The notes beneath the pieces are model-generated. The model did not search any database and was not told the origin of the DNA. It saw only the letters and a program-made list of their open reading frames with translations. Shown here one piece after another: positions 20,768 to 31,257 of a stretch of DNA of 64,000 bases. The DNA comes from Ypsolopha sequella (taxonomy: Eukaryota; Arthropoda; Insecta; Lepidoptera; Ypsolophidae), in NCBI GenBank assembly GCA_934047225.1, contig OW204012.1, positions 12,462,001 to 12,526,000 on the forward strand, read 5' to 3'. The translations under genes were made by a program, and so were the position numbers. The first letter of the stretch is position 1, and each line of letters starts with the position of its first letter.

Positions 20768-21987
20768 CTTAATCTTGTTAAACTAGGTGGTTGATTACTA
20801 AGATAAAATACGCAACGAGTTTGAGCTGAACTATAAGAGCGGACGTACAACTAAAATAATTGATGAGATAGATGAATAGAGCTGAGATACTTGCGCGGAT
20901 GAAGTAACAATGACTATGTTCAAACGGAACACGGAACACTTAAATAAACACGACCGAGAAAAAAAAAAAATTTTTTTTTTTTTAAACAACCTGTATATGA
21001 GCTGATAAACCAACGTGGAACACCCTATATGTGTACCATAAACAATAAGAGCAGCGACGAGAAGAAAAAAAAAAAATAAATGTTTTACTATATTTGTGCT
21101 ATATGCACCCGGTCAAAAAGCAGGCAATAACACGATAAAACCGTCCGGCAAACTATTACTGTGACACGAGATTACCGCAACACAAAATATCGAAAAGGGC
21201 TGATGAACTTGTTTACTTTTATGTTATTTGCCTTGAAATCATGTGCCGACAATACGCGTTAGTTCTTGTTTACACGAAAGTACCTTTACAACAACAACAT
21301 CAGTCGTCGAAAATTCTATTTATAGAATAAAATACCTGCCTACTGCCTCGAACTCATAAACAACAAAGAATGCGTTTACCTGGCAGAAATCGTATCTAAA
21401 TGAGCGGACAATCCAATGATGCTAATCAAGCTTTAATCAACGTAATAATACGTAACCGTATAACGTGTGTACTTATGTACTCAACACACGTAACTTACGT
21501 ATATATGTGACGTATATAAGTGCACGAAATAAAGCAAATTTATACTCGCACCGAAAAAAAAAAAATATCTCGCAAAATCTCGTAAAATTTGGGTTTAATA
21601 AAGAAGTATAGTGGACTGTAATAAACAATTGGGCTGAATGAATATAATTATATTATCTGAGCTGAATAATAATAACAAACTGAGTTTATTCTGTAAAGGG
21701 GCGGGGGGGGGCCGGTTCTATACCGATAAATGGAATTTTCTAGGCGGCGGTTCTAATTACCTACCCGCAATAGGTATTCGAGACCACAAAATATTTTTTG
21801 CCGGGAAAGGGGGCAAAATATGTAACCGGGTGAAAATGGACTGTAGTAAATCGACGGGGGCTGGTTCAAACAAAGTTACGGGCCGGCGGGGAATAGGCGG
21901 GGGGTGATATAAACCAAAATTTTCTTGGATTGAAAATGGACTGTAATCGACGGGGGCTGGTTCAGTAACGGTTCGAAGGGCCAAAAA
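20768..21987 (-). other. BEL 5' leader between LTR and gag
   Basis: About 1.2 kb without a credible ORF. Near the LTR end a motif with GACGGGGGCTGGTTCA occurs twice (about 21851-21868 and 21948-21966), and there are G-runs at about 21700. The primer-binding site should start within a few bases of 21987 (minus strand TGGCCCTTCGAACCG at 21983 downward is a candidate), but the complementary tRNA could not be named. Confidence 0.6.
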
Positions 21988-22395
21988 TGTAGCCGCTGGC
22001 TACAGAAATGCAGAGATGATGAGATTTGAGGATATGACACGGGAGAAGAAAAGATTGTGGGAAACAATGTGGGTGCACTGACCTGGTTGGTATGTTTCGA
22101 TGGGCTGGCAAATCCGCCGTGTTTCGTCTCCTCTCGTTGGGCTGATTGAGTTGGCGGTGATGAGCAGTGATGAGCTGGATGTCTTGGATTAATACACAGC
22201 ACTGATATATAACACAGAATACGCGAGATTGTTTGTATCGGCGGCGCGAATGTGTACACATGTGTCGTTCTCTAGACGATTCGGGCGGAACAGAATGAGG
22301 CCAGCGCCCGCGCGCGCCTCGACCGGCGCGCGGCGGGGAGGGGGTGGTCGTTCGCGCGTGCGCACGCGAATCACACGTCATGCTGCGCGTGAACA
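21988..22395 (-). repeat. BEL 5' LTR
   Basis: 408 bp, same length and by eye the same sequence as the 3' LTR. The promoter and start of the element's transcript should be here; a strong CG-rich block lies at 22305-22350. Confidence 0.95.
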
Positions 22396-22400
22396 GAGGC

Positions 22401-22600
22401 CTTCCGCCACGCCGTTAAGTCCTGGCGAGGCAAGTCAAGACATCTTTAGCAAGCCTGGTTCGCATTTGCTGTTAGATTAATTGATATGTTGCCGATTCAG
22501 GAGTCAATCGCGGAAATTTTAGAAAATATGGTTCCTACCGTAAAAGTTGATTTATATAGTCTTTAATAAAAAATATTTGAATTATATCAAATTGAATATT
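22401..22600. other. Target locus of the BEL insertion, right side
   Basis: Continues the interrupted segment of 14400-14696 after one copy of GAGGC. An in-frame stretch with one stop reads RHAVKSWRGKSRHL then LPIQESIAEILENMVP and ends in TAA at about 22563. Product unknown. Confidence 0.3.
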
Positions 22601-22953
22601 ATTTCAGACATATATGTATTAGTAACAACAAATATACCCAAATGCACGACACCGTGGTGGCGCGGCCTCCCAGTGTAAGTGACCGGCAAAATTGTCATTT
22701 TCCCCACATTGTTTGCATTGCCATCGGCATTAATAGCATCGCGAAGATGAATGTACTCTTCAGATCGAAGCTGCTGTTGGTTTAGACGGATGTACGTCAA
22801 TCGTTCAGTCTCAATTTTGACATACATGTCAACTGCAAACTGATGAAAAAGCCGTTGACACATCAAAATGTGATTTACTTCACCTTCACGGATTCTGTTT
22901 GAATAAAAATTCATAGCACTGACTTTTTTGTTGGTTTCAGCACCTGTAATCAA
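22582..22953 (-). pseudogene. Helitron Rep/helicase fragment (Helitron-like N domain)
   Basis: It reads GAETNKKVSAMNFYSNRIRE, then FHQFAVDMYVKIETERLTY and LNQQQLRSEEYIHLRDAIN, which are strongly conserved parts of the Helitron_like_N region ahead of the HUH Rep motif. After ILPVTYTGRPRH the sequence leaves the family, so Rep and helicase cores are missing. It lies directly after the stop of the next ORF, where normal Helitrons have about 200 more residues. Confidence 0.8.
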
Positions 22954-23439
22954 TTAATCAAGCATCCCAAAAACTAATGAGTCTAATGGATCAGGTGGTG
23001 GGACTAACTGTGGAAATTTTACTTTACCACCAGTACAACATAATCCTGCAAATTCACCGCTGTATTTTAAAGCTTTACAATGTTGACAAATGATTGACAT
23101 TTCCCCAATTGTTACAGATTTGTCGGCACTATAATCTATTTCTTGATCGTAGGAGAATGCTCCTCGTGCCAGGTTCACAGGAACATTGTGTCTGTGGAAT
23201 CGATCAATTTCATTTTCCCGTGCTCGCTGCTGTTGTGATCGATGTGCCCGAACTCGTTCCATTCTATGCCTATTATCCACTTCATTGTAATTCACTCTAG
23301 AATGCAAATCTGCCATACCAATACGACTGTTAGCATTATCAGTCTCTCGCTGGTCATCAGTGCGATTAGCGCGTGAGGTAGCTCGTCGCACATTCGATCG
23401 ATTTCGACGACCTATGTTAGGTCGTTTTCTCCTCGGCAT
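22954..23439 (-). pseudogene. Helitron ORF N-terminus
   Basis: 161 codons from ATG at 23439. Arg-rich start (MPRRKRPNIGRRNRS), a repeated Arg/Gln/Glu region, then FSYDQEIDYSADKSVTIGEM and CQHCKALKYSGEFAGLCC, the Cys-rich motif at the start of insect Helitron proteins, and PQLVPPPDPLDSLVFG before the stop. The family's protein is usually more than 1,300 residues, so this is a small remnant. Confidence 0.85.
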
Positions 23440-24240
23440 TGTAAGCAGTATCAGAATGACAAATCAAGTTTTGAATCTTTTTTCCGGTTTTAAAAACATA
23501 ATGTGTGCGGGTAATAGATAAATTGAATGCAATTCCGTGTATTCTGAAACTTGACTGCTGTTAAAGTAAAATAACTGACACAATCCAATGTGATCTTCTA
23601 AAATAATTGTTAAAACATATTTACGGATTTTTTTGAGGGTTTGACAATTTTATAATTGCTAAAAACTAAGAAAAAAGGAAGCAGTTTGATCACAAAAAAC
23701 TGTGACGTCATAATGCAAAACCTCATCCAAATTTCATAGTACCGGACATTTGATAAAGAGTCGCTGATTTGATTTTTAGTACCCAATTTCAGATCGTATA
23801 GCGAACTTTACTGTTTCAAAGTATATTTCTGAACGCACCCAACACAACAACCAAGTGTCATTATAGTGTCATTATTTTACATGTTTTAAATCTAAATACG
23901 CGATAATCAGACTATTATGGATATATGTTGTCGATTCCAAACCCTTATTTAATCTAGATCTACATGTTTTTATTCCTAACATACCGAACCGACGCGACGG
24001 GGTGAACATCAAATGTTTGACAGATAAGAACAGTTTGTATGGGAAAATAAAATTGTCGTTTTTAGTATTTTCCTCGCAATTTTTCCACATTTTCTTATCG
24101 CTTAAACCTTCCCTGGACTTCCACAAATATTTCAAGACTAAAATTAGCCAAATCGGTTCAGCCGTTCTCGAGTTTTAGCGAGACTAACGAACAGCAATTC
24201 ATTTTTATTTATATAGATAGAAGATAGATTCGACTGACGT
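23421..24240. repeat. Inverted-repeat arm 1 (Helitron 5' end)
   Basis: Reverse complement of 27748-28557; by eye the two arms are the same except a 7-8-bp difference next to the TC end (TCTATCTTCTATC versus TCTATC). The flank GTCAGTCGAA outside the element is also shared. Confidence 0.9.
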
Positions 24241-24489
24241 CAATAGTTGACGGAAAAAATTACAAGGCACTTTCCCCTCGCCCCGCATAGGTTGCTAGAC
24301 CGTGATTTCATGTTTTTTTTGGGTTTCTCGTCCCTACTTAAATCGTCCAAGGCTTCTTGTCATCTGTTTAAATATATAATTTGGAAAACATGTTTACTTT
24401 TACCGCTTTTACGATAATGTATTATGTTTCAGTTTCACCTTGCCAAGTAATTAGTGAAGCTTCGTTGGTTTTATGGTACGGTGTGTACG
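24241..24489. other. Non-coding spacer
   Basis: AT-rich, nothing recognised. Confidence 0.4.
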
Positions 24490-25085
24490 TGATACATACA
24501 TATAGTCACGCTTGTCTCCCAGAGGGGTAGGTAGAGACTATACATTTCTATCTGCTATGATCCTGACACACCTCTTTCGGCTCTTCCACGTCCATCAATC
24601 TAGTCATACAAGCTATTCTATTCCGGGTACTTCTGACATCCCCTTCATTCAACTTCAGTATGTCGTCAATTTGGTCAGCATACGTCCTTCTATTGCGGCC
24701 TGCCCCTGTATTCTGTATCTTTAGTTGCCAACTGGACTAGGTGCCTATCATCAAAAACATGGCTGAAAACGGAACTTTCAAAATTGAACTATTTATGAAC
24801 TGTGTCGTCACTTCAAGTGCGAACATATCCTTAGACAATCGGAATTCGATAGTATAACTATGTTTAAATGATAGAAACCCAGTCCAGAAGGCAACTAAAG
24901 ATACATAATAGGCCCTCTGGTCAAGCTGTACCTTCCACTTGCGCACCATAAATTTCTTTCGTCACTCCACTTTCATTCGTCCGCTCTATGTATCTAAATC
25001 ACCGAAGCATTCCTTTTTCTATTCTAGTCACTACATCTTCTTTCAGGCTGCAACGATCTCGTTTGTCGATATTTTTAACTGTATC
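24490..25085 (-). pseudogene. Non-LTR retrotransposon remnant, C-terminal part of RT ORF
   Basis: Minus strand reads RCSLKEDVVTRIEKGMLR, then RTNESGVTKEIYG, a break at about 24730-24935, and then RNRRTYADQIDDIL, TRNRIACMTRLMDVEEPKE and VSTYPSGRQA. This order is the C-terminal end of a common lepidopteran LINE with an endonuclease and RT. Internal stops and the foreign ~200-bp segment show that it is dead. A related piece is at 45591-45720. Confidence 0.65.
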
Positions 25086-26225
25086 ACAGATAAATTTATT
25101 ACTGTTTTATTTTTGACTATATATAAAGCTACAAAACGGTAACTGACTGACTCACTGACTGACATGGTTGTTTAGTTGGAAGGAGTCGTTTGGGGTGGTA
25201 GTAATGTATGTATGGAATGTCGGGTGTCTAATACTGAGTGGGGAAAAAATCAGACATTTGACATTTTTTGACATTTGACATGGTTTTTTGACGTTTTAGT
25301 GAGGCGGGTCGTTGTATGGGATTCTGTATGGGAGTTTTGCGAGTGAGTAGGCGAGCCCGAAGGGCGAGCCTACGAACGAGCACGAACGAGCCCGCGAGCG
25401 CGAAGCGCGAGAGGGCGATGTTCGTAGTGATGTACCTGGGTACTAGGGATGGGAAAAATTGACATTTTTGACATTATTGACAGAAAGTTCGCCGGAACAA
25501 GCCCGCGAGCGCGAAGCGCGAGCGGGCGCAGTTCCTAGGGATGTCCCCGGTCACTAGGGATGGGATTTTTTATTTTTTCTAAAATTTGTTACAAAAAAAT
25601 TTTGTTTTGGCCATATCTTCGGAACGGAAGGTGGTACATCCCTAGGGGTCGGACCATAGGGTGACAAAAAAGTTTTTTTTTTTTTTTCAAATGTCAAAAC
25701 TTTAACGGCCCGTATCTCCGAGACGGCTTGAGTTAGACCCATGTTGATGGGTGTCTAAGAAAAGGTCTCGCCGAGATCTAGCCCCCCCCGGTGTCAAAAC
25801 TTTAACGGCCTGTATCTCCCAAACGGCTGGAGCTAGACCCATGTTCATGGTACTCTAAGAAAAGGGCTCGGCGAGCTCTAGCTGAAAATGAAAAAAAAAA
25901 AAAAAAAACGAAAAAAAATTTTTTTTTGCCAAAACTTTGATCGGCCATATCTCCCGAACCGTAAGTCCTAGCGAGTTGCGGTTTCGACTTTAGTGATCGG
26001 TTTGCCGAGCGCTACCTGACCGCATAAAAAAATTTGACATTTGACAGGTTTTGACATTTTTTTGACATGTCCAAAAAAGTGCTCCGATTCGCTTGAAACT
26101 CGGTATCCAGGAGCAAGTGGAGTCGCTGATTACGAATCCATTGTCAAATTTGACACCTTTTTACAACCGACAGGCATTTTGACACTTTTTCGAAAAAAAA
26201 TGGATTGGACATTTTTTCGGATCTA

Positions 26226-27290
26226 ATGGCGAGGCCGAAGGCCGAGCCTTCAAATGTCTTTCTAGCGAGGCCGAAAAACGAGCATGTGAGGACGGAGAAC
26301 GCGCCAGCGAGGCCGAAGGCCGAGCTGGCAGCGTTCGGAGTCCGAACATGCGCGTTTTTCGGCCGAGCACGATACCGCGGCTACCAGAGTCATATCTGAT
26401 GTCATTCTAGGGAGGCCGAAGGCCGACCCCGGAGGACGATTCCTACGAGGCCGGAGGCGAAGCTGGAGGCCTCGTAGGAATCGTCCGGAGGCCAAACAGT
26501 ACCAAGCGGCGAGGCCGGAGGCCGAGCCTGTGAGGCCGAAGGCCGAACCGAGTATAAGCGAGGCCGATGAACGAACATACGAGGCCGAAGGCCGAGTATG
26601 TGAGTTGATGAGGCCGAGTTCACATTGACCCGGGGGCATTACAATACTGTTTCACTTGGACATATCTCCCAAACCTTTGAGATTGGGCTTAGCGGGATTC
26701 GACTACGTTGAATTGGTTCAAGCACATTTCGACCGTTGACAGTTTGGACACTTGACAGCTGTCAGAGGAAACATTTCGCGTAAAGGATCCCGGCGAGGCC
26801 GAAGGCCGAGCCTACAAGTGTCTTTATAGCGAGGCCGAAAAACGAGCATGTGAGGACGGAGAACGCGCCAGTGAGGCCGAAGGCCGTGCTGGCAGCGTTC
26901 GGAGTCCGAACATGCGAGTTTTTCGGCCGAGCACGACACCGCGGCCACCAGAGTCATATCTGATGTCATTCTAGGGAGGCCGATTCCGGAGGAATCGTCC
27001 GGAGGCCAAACAGTACCAAGCGGCGAGGCCGGAGGCCGAGCTTGTGAGGCCGAAGGCCGAACCGAGTATAAGCGAGGCCGATGAACGAACATACGAGGCC
27101 GAAGGCCGAGTATGTGAGTTCATGAGGCCGAGTTCACTTAACCCCGGGAGCAGTACAAGACTGTTTCATTTGGACCTATCTCGAAAACGTTTGAGATTGG
27201 GCTTAGCGGGATTCGACTCCGTTGAAAGTTGGTTCCAGCACATTTCGACCGTGTACATTTTGGACCTTTGACAACTGTCAGAGTACACAA
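26226..27290 (+). repeat. Tandem duplication with GAGGCCGAAGGCCGAG arrays
   Basis: Two units, about 26226-26766 and 26797-27290, share the order GAGGCCGAAGGCCGAGCC, AAAACGAGCATGTGAGGACG, CAAACAGTACCAAGCGGCGA, ATTTCGACCG and ACTGTCAGAG. The second lacks about 70 bases present in the first. The basic motif GGCCGAAGGCC is nearly palindromic, so both strands show long open but non-coding frames. Confidence 0.8.
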
Positions 27291-27614
27291 TAGCAAAATA
27301 TTAGTCCATTTCAATGGAATCAAAGTTGCCACACGTATTTCAACGCGCTATTACGGTTACGACGATGACAATTTTGAAAACTGATCATGACCGATGACTT
27401 TTTTCCCACCCGATCATGGCCGATGACATTTCGTGATACAATTGACTTCTGCCTATTACTTGAATGTCGTCTGATAATTTGTTGCAACTCAATTTCAAAC
27501 GTGTTTTTTACTCGATACCTTGTCCTGTCACGTTAACGAAAAAGTTACAACAACAACTAAATGCAACAACAAACAACAATGAATAGAGTACAACAAAGAA
27601 CAATTACAACTCAC

Positions 27615-27653
27615 GCGGGCTGCCTGCAGCCCGCGCACCACGCAAAACACTAG
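27615..27653 (+). other. Helitron 3' end: hairpin plus CTAG
   Basis: A perfect 9-bp stem (GCGGGCTGC at 27615-27623, GCAGCCCGC at 27626-27634, loop CT) lies 15 bases before CTAG (27650-27653), which is followed by T. This is the Helitron 3' signature. Confidence 0.85.
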
Positions 27654-27747
27654 TTATATATATATATACAGATTTTTATGAATGTTATAGTTGAAATTAA
27701 ATAAAAAATAAAACTTTCGATATATATTTCGACCCACTTGGCGCCGT

Positions 27748-28557
27748 CGTCAGTCGAATCTATCTATATAAATAAAAATGAATTGCTGTTCGTTAGTCTC
27801 GCTAAAACTCGAGAACGGCTGAACCGATTTGGCTAATTTTAGTCTTGAAATATTTGTGGAAGTCCAGGGAAGGTTTAAGCGATAAGAAAATGTGGAAAAA
27901 TTGCGAGGAAAATACTAAAAACGACAATTTTATTTTCCCATACAAACTGTTCTTATCTGTCAAACATTTGATGTTCACCCCGTCGCGTCGGTTCGGTATG
28001 TTAGGAATAAAAACATGTAGATCTAGATTAAATAAGGGTTTGGAATCGACAACATATATCCATAATAGTCTGATTATCGCGTATTTAGATTTAAAACATG
28101 TAAAATAATGACACTATAATGACACTTGGTTGTTGTGTTGGGTGCGTTCAGAAATATACTTTGAAACAGTAAAGTTCGCTATACGATCTGAAATTGGGTA
28201 CTAAAAATCAAATCAGCGACTCTTTATCAAATGTCCGGTACTATGAAATTTGGATGAGGTTTTGCATTATGACGTCACAGTTTTTTGTGATCAAACTGCT
28301 TCCTTTTTTCTTAGTTTTTAGCAATTATAAAATTGTCAAACCCTCAAAAAAATCCGTAAATATGTTTTAACAATTATTTTAGAAGATCACATTGGATTGT
28401 GTCAGTTATTTTACTTTAACAGCAGTCAAGTTTCAGAATACACGGAATTGCATTCAATTTATCTATTACCCGCACACATTATGTTTTTAAAACCGGAAAA
28501 AAGATTCAAAACTTGATTTGTCATTCTGATACTGCTTACAATGCCGAGGAGAAAACG
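27748..28557 (+). mobile_element. Helitron 5' end, second copy (inverted-repeat arm 2)
   Basis: From TC at 27759 the sequence repeats arm 1 in the opposite orientation, through the start of the Rep/helicase ORF (ATGCCGAGGAGAAAACGAC), and stops there at 28557. It then continues as sulfotransferase exon 2 sequence. Only the 5' 0.8 kb of the Helitron is present, including its presumed promoter. Confidence 0.88.
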
Positions 28558-28566
28558 ACTATAATG

Positions 28567-28796
28567 GGGTTCAGTGAATACGTTCAAGTGGGTCCAAAGA
28601 AGTATTTCTTTGCAAAAAATTACAGGAATGTAGCGAGCAAATACTACAATATGAATATAAGAGAATCTGACATCTTCGTTACAAGCCACCCACGATCTGG
28701 TACCACTTAGATTCAGGAGCTCGTATAGATGGTAACAAATGACATGGACTATGAAGGAGCACAATCCCCTCTTGCAGAAAGATACGAATTCATTGA
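28567..28796 (+). pseudogene. Sulfotransferase C, exon 2 with two TAG codons
   Basis: Homologous to exon 2 of copy A: YVQVGPKKYFFAKNYRNVA and then IFVTSHPRSGTT, followed by TAG where A has the tryptophan codon, and a second TAG nine codons later, again in place of TGG. The donor GTAAGT at 28797 is intact. The acceptor side is lost: about ten bases upstream the sequence is Helitron. No exon 1 exists between here and the Helitron. On the plus strand, opposite to copy A. Confidence 0.88.
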
Positions 28797-29841
28797 GTAA
28801 GTTATATGGTTTTTGACTGTCGGCACTTGGTGGGACTTATTATACATATTTGCTGAAATTAAACAGCCGTAATGTTTTGTCATTTTTCTGATAATAGAGA
28901 TGTGCTAAAGTACGAGCATGCGCGGGCGCATCCTGAGCGTGCGAATTCGTAGAGATGTTCCTCACACTAGGGATGTCCCTGCCAAAAAAAAAAAACTTTC
29001 GTCCATAATTATCTCCGAATCGGTAGGCCCTACAGCCCTAGGGTTTGGACTGAACTGAATCGTTTTTCGAGCAAAAACATTTTTCGAACAAAAAAATTGT
29101 TTCGGCCATATCTCCATAATGGATGGTGCCGAAACAAGTTTTTTTTTTCATGTCAAAACTTTACGGGCTTTCTCCCAAACGGCTAAAGCTAGATCCATGT
29201 TCGGTAATCAAAGAAAAGGGCTTGACGAGATCTATCTATTGAGAAAAATATTAAGGGGGGCTTATCCCAATTTTGTCTGTTTTCAAACTCATTTTAAAGC
29301 ATCAAATAGTTATTTTTAAAATCTGAAAAAAATATATGTTTCAGATACATCTTTTGTGCAGTGTTTTTTGTGGTTCAATTTGCGAGACGTTACACTTTGC
29401 TCGATCGAAAAAAAATCCGAAACTTTGTCGATTTTTAAGATTTTTTTCGTTTTATGTAACGTGTACTTAACCAAATTGCATGAAAATTGCAGATAATTAA
29501 AGTAAAACTATTGTACTAATAACTTTTGTGGTTACTTTTTTTTAAATGAAAATCGTTTTTTTTCCCTTAATTTAAAAAGAAAAATTGATTCGCGACTACT
29601 CGGCGAGCGGCCGCCAGTTGCCCGCCAGCGGCTGTCGAGGCAAGACCTATGTCAGTTTTCTGAGCCCTGGTTCCCCCTCACTCGCCTCGAAGCTCTGATA
29701 GAGTGTACTATCATTATTTAAATAATCGTGTAAATATACATCAAACTATCAGTTGTGTGTACATGTAAATAAAAATCATTTAGTTGTATCTTGCTTGGAT
29801 GTTTAAAAATAAAAATGGAAACTAGAAATAAGAAGAAAAAA
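28797..29841. other. Intron 2 of sulfotransferase C, repeat-rich
   Basis: The first ~45 bases match intron 2 of copy A, then homology ends. Segments at 28900-29240 (GAGCATGCGCGGGCGCATCC, CTAGGGATGTCCC) resemble the non-autonomous Helitron interior at 25400-25850. No coding sequence. Confidence 0.45.
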
Positions 29842-30321
29842 ACCGGCCAAGTGCGAGTCAGACTCGCGTACCTAGGGTTCCGTATTGTGGATGATAAATT
29901 TAATTTACTATTTTTTTTCGTGAATTTCTCAACTGCTTTATTTTTCCTGTAATCTTTACGTAAACACTGTTACCATGATTTTTTTTCATAATGCTCGGTC
30001 TACCAGTTTTGGAGATAAAGACATACATTTTTTTGTATTTTTTTGTATGTATTTTTACAATCAGCTTTTTGATATCTATAATTTGATACCCATATTGTAT
30101 TTTTAGGATAACATTTTTTAGTTTTGTTTTGGAAATATTTTGAATAATTTCAATCTTTTTTTACATCGTGATATGTGGGCAAATAAATGCTATTTTTGTG
30201 CCAAATTTCATGTCTTTATCTTTAAAGGTGCTAAAGTTATGAGGCTGTGACATACGGACGGACGGACAACGGAGTCTCACCATAAAGGTTCCTTTTGTAC
30301 CTTTTAGGTACTACGGAACCA
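29842..30321 (+). repeat. Lepidopteran interspersed repeat (ACCGGCCAAGTGCGAGTC type)
   Basis: Begins AACCGGCCAAGTGCGAGTCA near GGTTCCGTA and ends with ACGGACGGACGG, GGTTCC and CTACGGAACC. The same family occurs at 42108-42722 and, cut short, at 42787-42868. It is common across moths and butterflies and has no protein. Confidence 0.75.
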
Positions 30322-30739
30322 TACAAATCATCAAATTTGAGAGTGCTGAAGATAAAAAAACAATTCTTTGAAACTGTAACGAGATGTTTTATTGATCGTA
30401 CAGAACAACCAACTTTTGAAATTACGCAAAAAATGTAAACAACTCACGAGTCCGAGTATAACTGTACAACAGTAAAATGTAACAGTACTTACTCTTGCAG
30501 TCAGACAGAATGTATAGATATATAATGTACATATTATGTAAATATATAATATATAAATATATATATATAAATAAAATAATGAGATTGTATCTACGTATTA
30601 TAATTTTTTTGTAAGCGTAAGTATGAATCGTATGTAATCGTATGTAAATCTTCGTACTGAGCAGGGCACCTTCGCATCGAGACAATGTATAGAAGCAACA
30701 AGTACGACAAAACTCGATAAAAACAGTAATTGGTATTCC
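30322..30739. other. AT-rich spacer
   Basis: Contains runs of AT at 30540-30575. No gene seen. Confidence 0.4.
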
Positions 30740-30927
30740 CAGGACAGCTTTACGTGACAGAACGGCGATTATGTCTCTTTGGCATTTGGGTAGGAGATAA
30801 TGAACTTGTACATATTGAACGCATTACAAGAGATGATGATTTTTGGATGACGAAGATGGAGAGGAAGCTAATACAATTTTATATAAAATGTGTAATACCA
30901 GAGATAGTGAAAGTGATAGTGAAATGA
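30740..30927 (+). pseudogene. YqaJ-like exonuclease domain fragment
   Basis: Reads GQLYVTERRLCLFGIWVGDN, then ELVHIERITRDDDFWMTKME and LIQFYIKCVIPEIV. This resembles the C-terminal part of the YqaJ viral-recombinase nuclease domain found in many insect proteins, some carried by DNA transposons: GQLxVT, the W/I-x-VG-like core and the DDxFWxxKM segment. Only this exon-size piece is present, with no start codon of its own. Confidence 0.5.
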
Positions 30928-31257
30928 GTTTATTTGCCACAGAACATACAAAAAAAGAAGACACAGTACAACATCAAACAAAATTGCAAAAAGAAGCAAG
31001 CTTATCAAATGCTACACGTTGAAGTAACTTGCAGCTCTGATTTTCAGTTTGCCAATATGAACAAAACACAATAGCAAATAGAAGTAAAACATAATAATTA
31101 ATAATTAAGAATTTTAACTAGTACAATTATACTATTGACTAAAAAAATAACGAATAATCATAATTTATTCATAAAAATAATATTGAATAATTGAAATAAT
31201 ATTGAAAACACACTAAAAAATAATTAATTTGACAAAGAATTACAAATAAAATAATTA

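Larger units (their letters stand above)
14697..22395 (-). mobile_element. Complete BEL/Pao LTR retrotransposon, TSD GAGGC
   Basis: A 7.7-kb element with two 408-bp LTRs, gag, and pol in protease-RT-RNase H-integrase order, on the minus strand. GAGGC occurs at 14692-14696 and 22396-22400 as a 5-bp target duplication, typical of BEL/Pao. By eye the two LTRs look the same throughout, and no frameshift or nonsense change is seen in pol, so the insertion should be young. Only one in-frame stop codon separates gag and pol. Confidence 0.95.
22582..24228 (-). mobile_element. Helitron 5' portion, internally deleted and 3'-truncated
   Basis: On the minus strand the element starts at 24228 with TC and TATATAAATAAAAATGAATT, the usual 5' end of lepidopteran Helitrons, followed by the TAGTCTCGCTAAAACTCGAG leader. 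The Rep/helicase ORF starts at 23439. A large part of the N-terminal region is missing between the two ORF pieces, and sequence stops matching Helitron soon after TYTGRPRH near 22655. No 3' hairpin end was found on this side. Confidence 0.8.
25117..27653 (+). mobile_element. Non-autonomous Helitron
   Basis: Starts at about 25117 with CTATATATAAAGCTACAAAA followed by ACTGACTGACTCACTGACTG, a start found in lepidopteran non-autonomous Helitrons, and ends in a GC hairpin plus CTAG before T. It encodes nothing. The interior holds blocks with GCGAGCGCGAAGCGCGAG and GAGGCCGAAGGCCGAG arrays and T-rich segments with GACATTTGACA repeats. The precise 5' base is uncertain. Confidence 0.7.

Noticed and set aside
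23872..24135. 87-codon ORF found also at 27845-28108
   Set aside because: It lies in the untranslated 5' leader of the Helitron; it is repeated only because the whole 0.8-kb arm is.
26262..27092. Open frames rich in RPSAS/RPRA on both strands
   Set aside because: They are translations of the GAGGCCGAAGGCCGAG arrays in a non-autonomous Helitron.
30520..30600. Possible origin or promoter in AT-rich run
   Set aside because: Simple AT repeats are common here; no other support.
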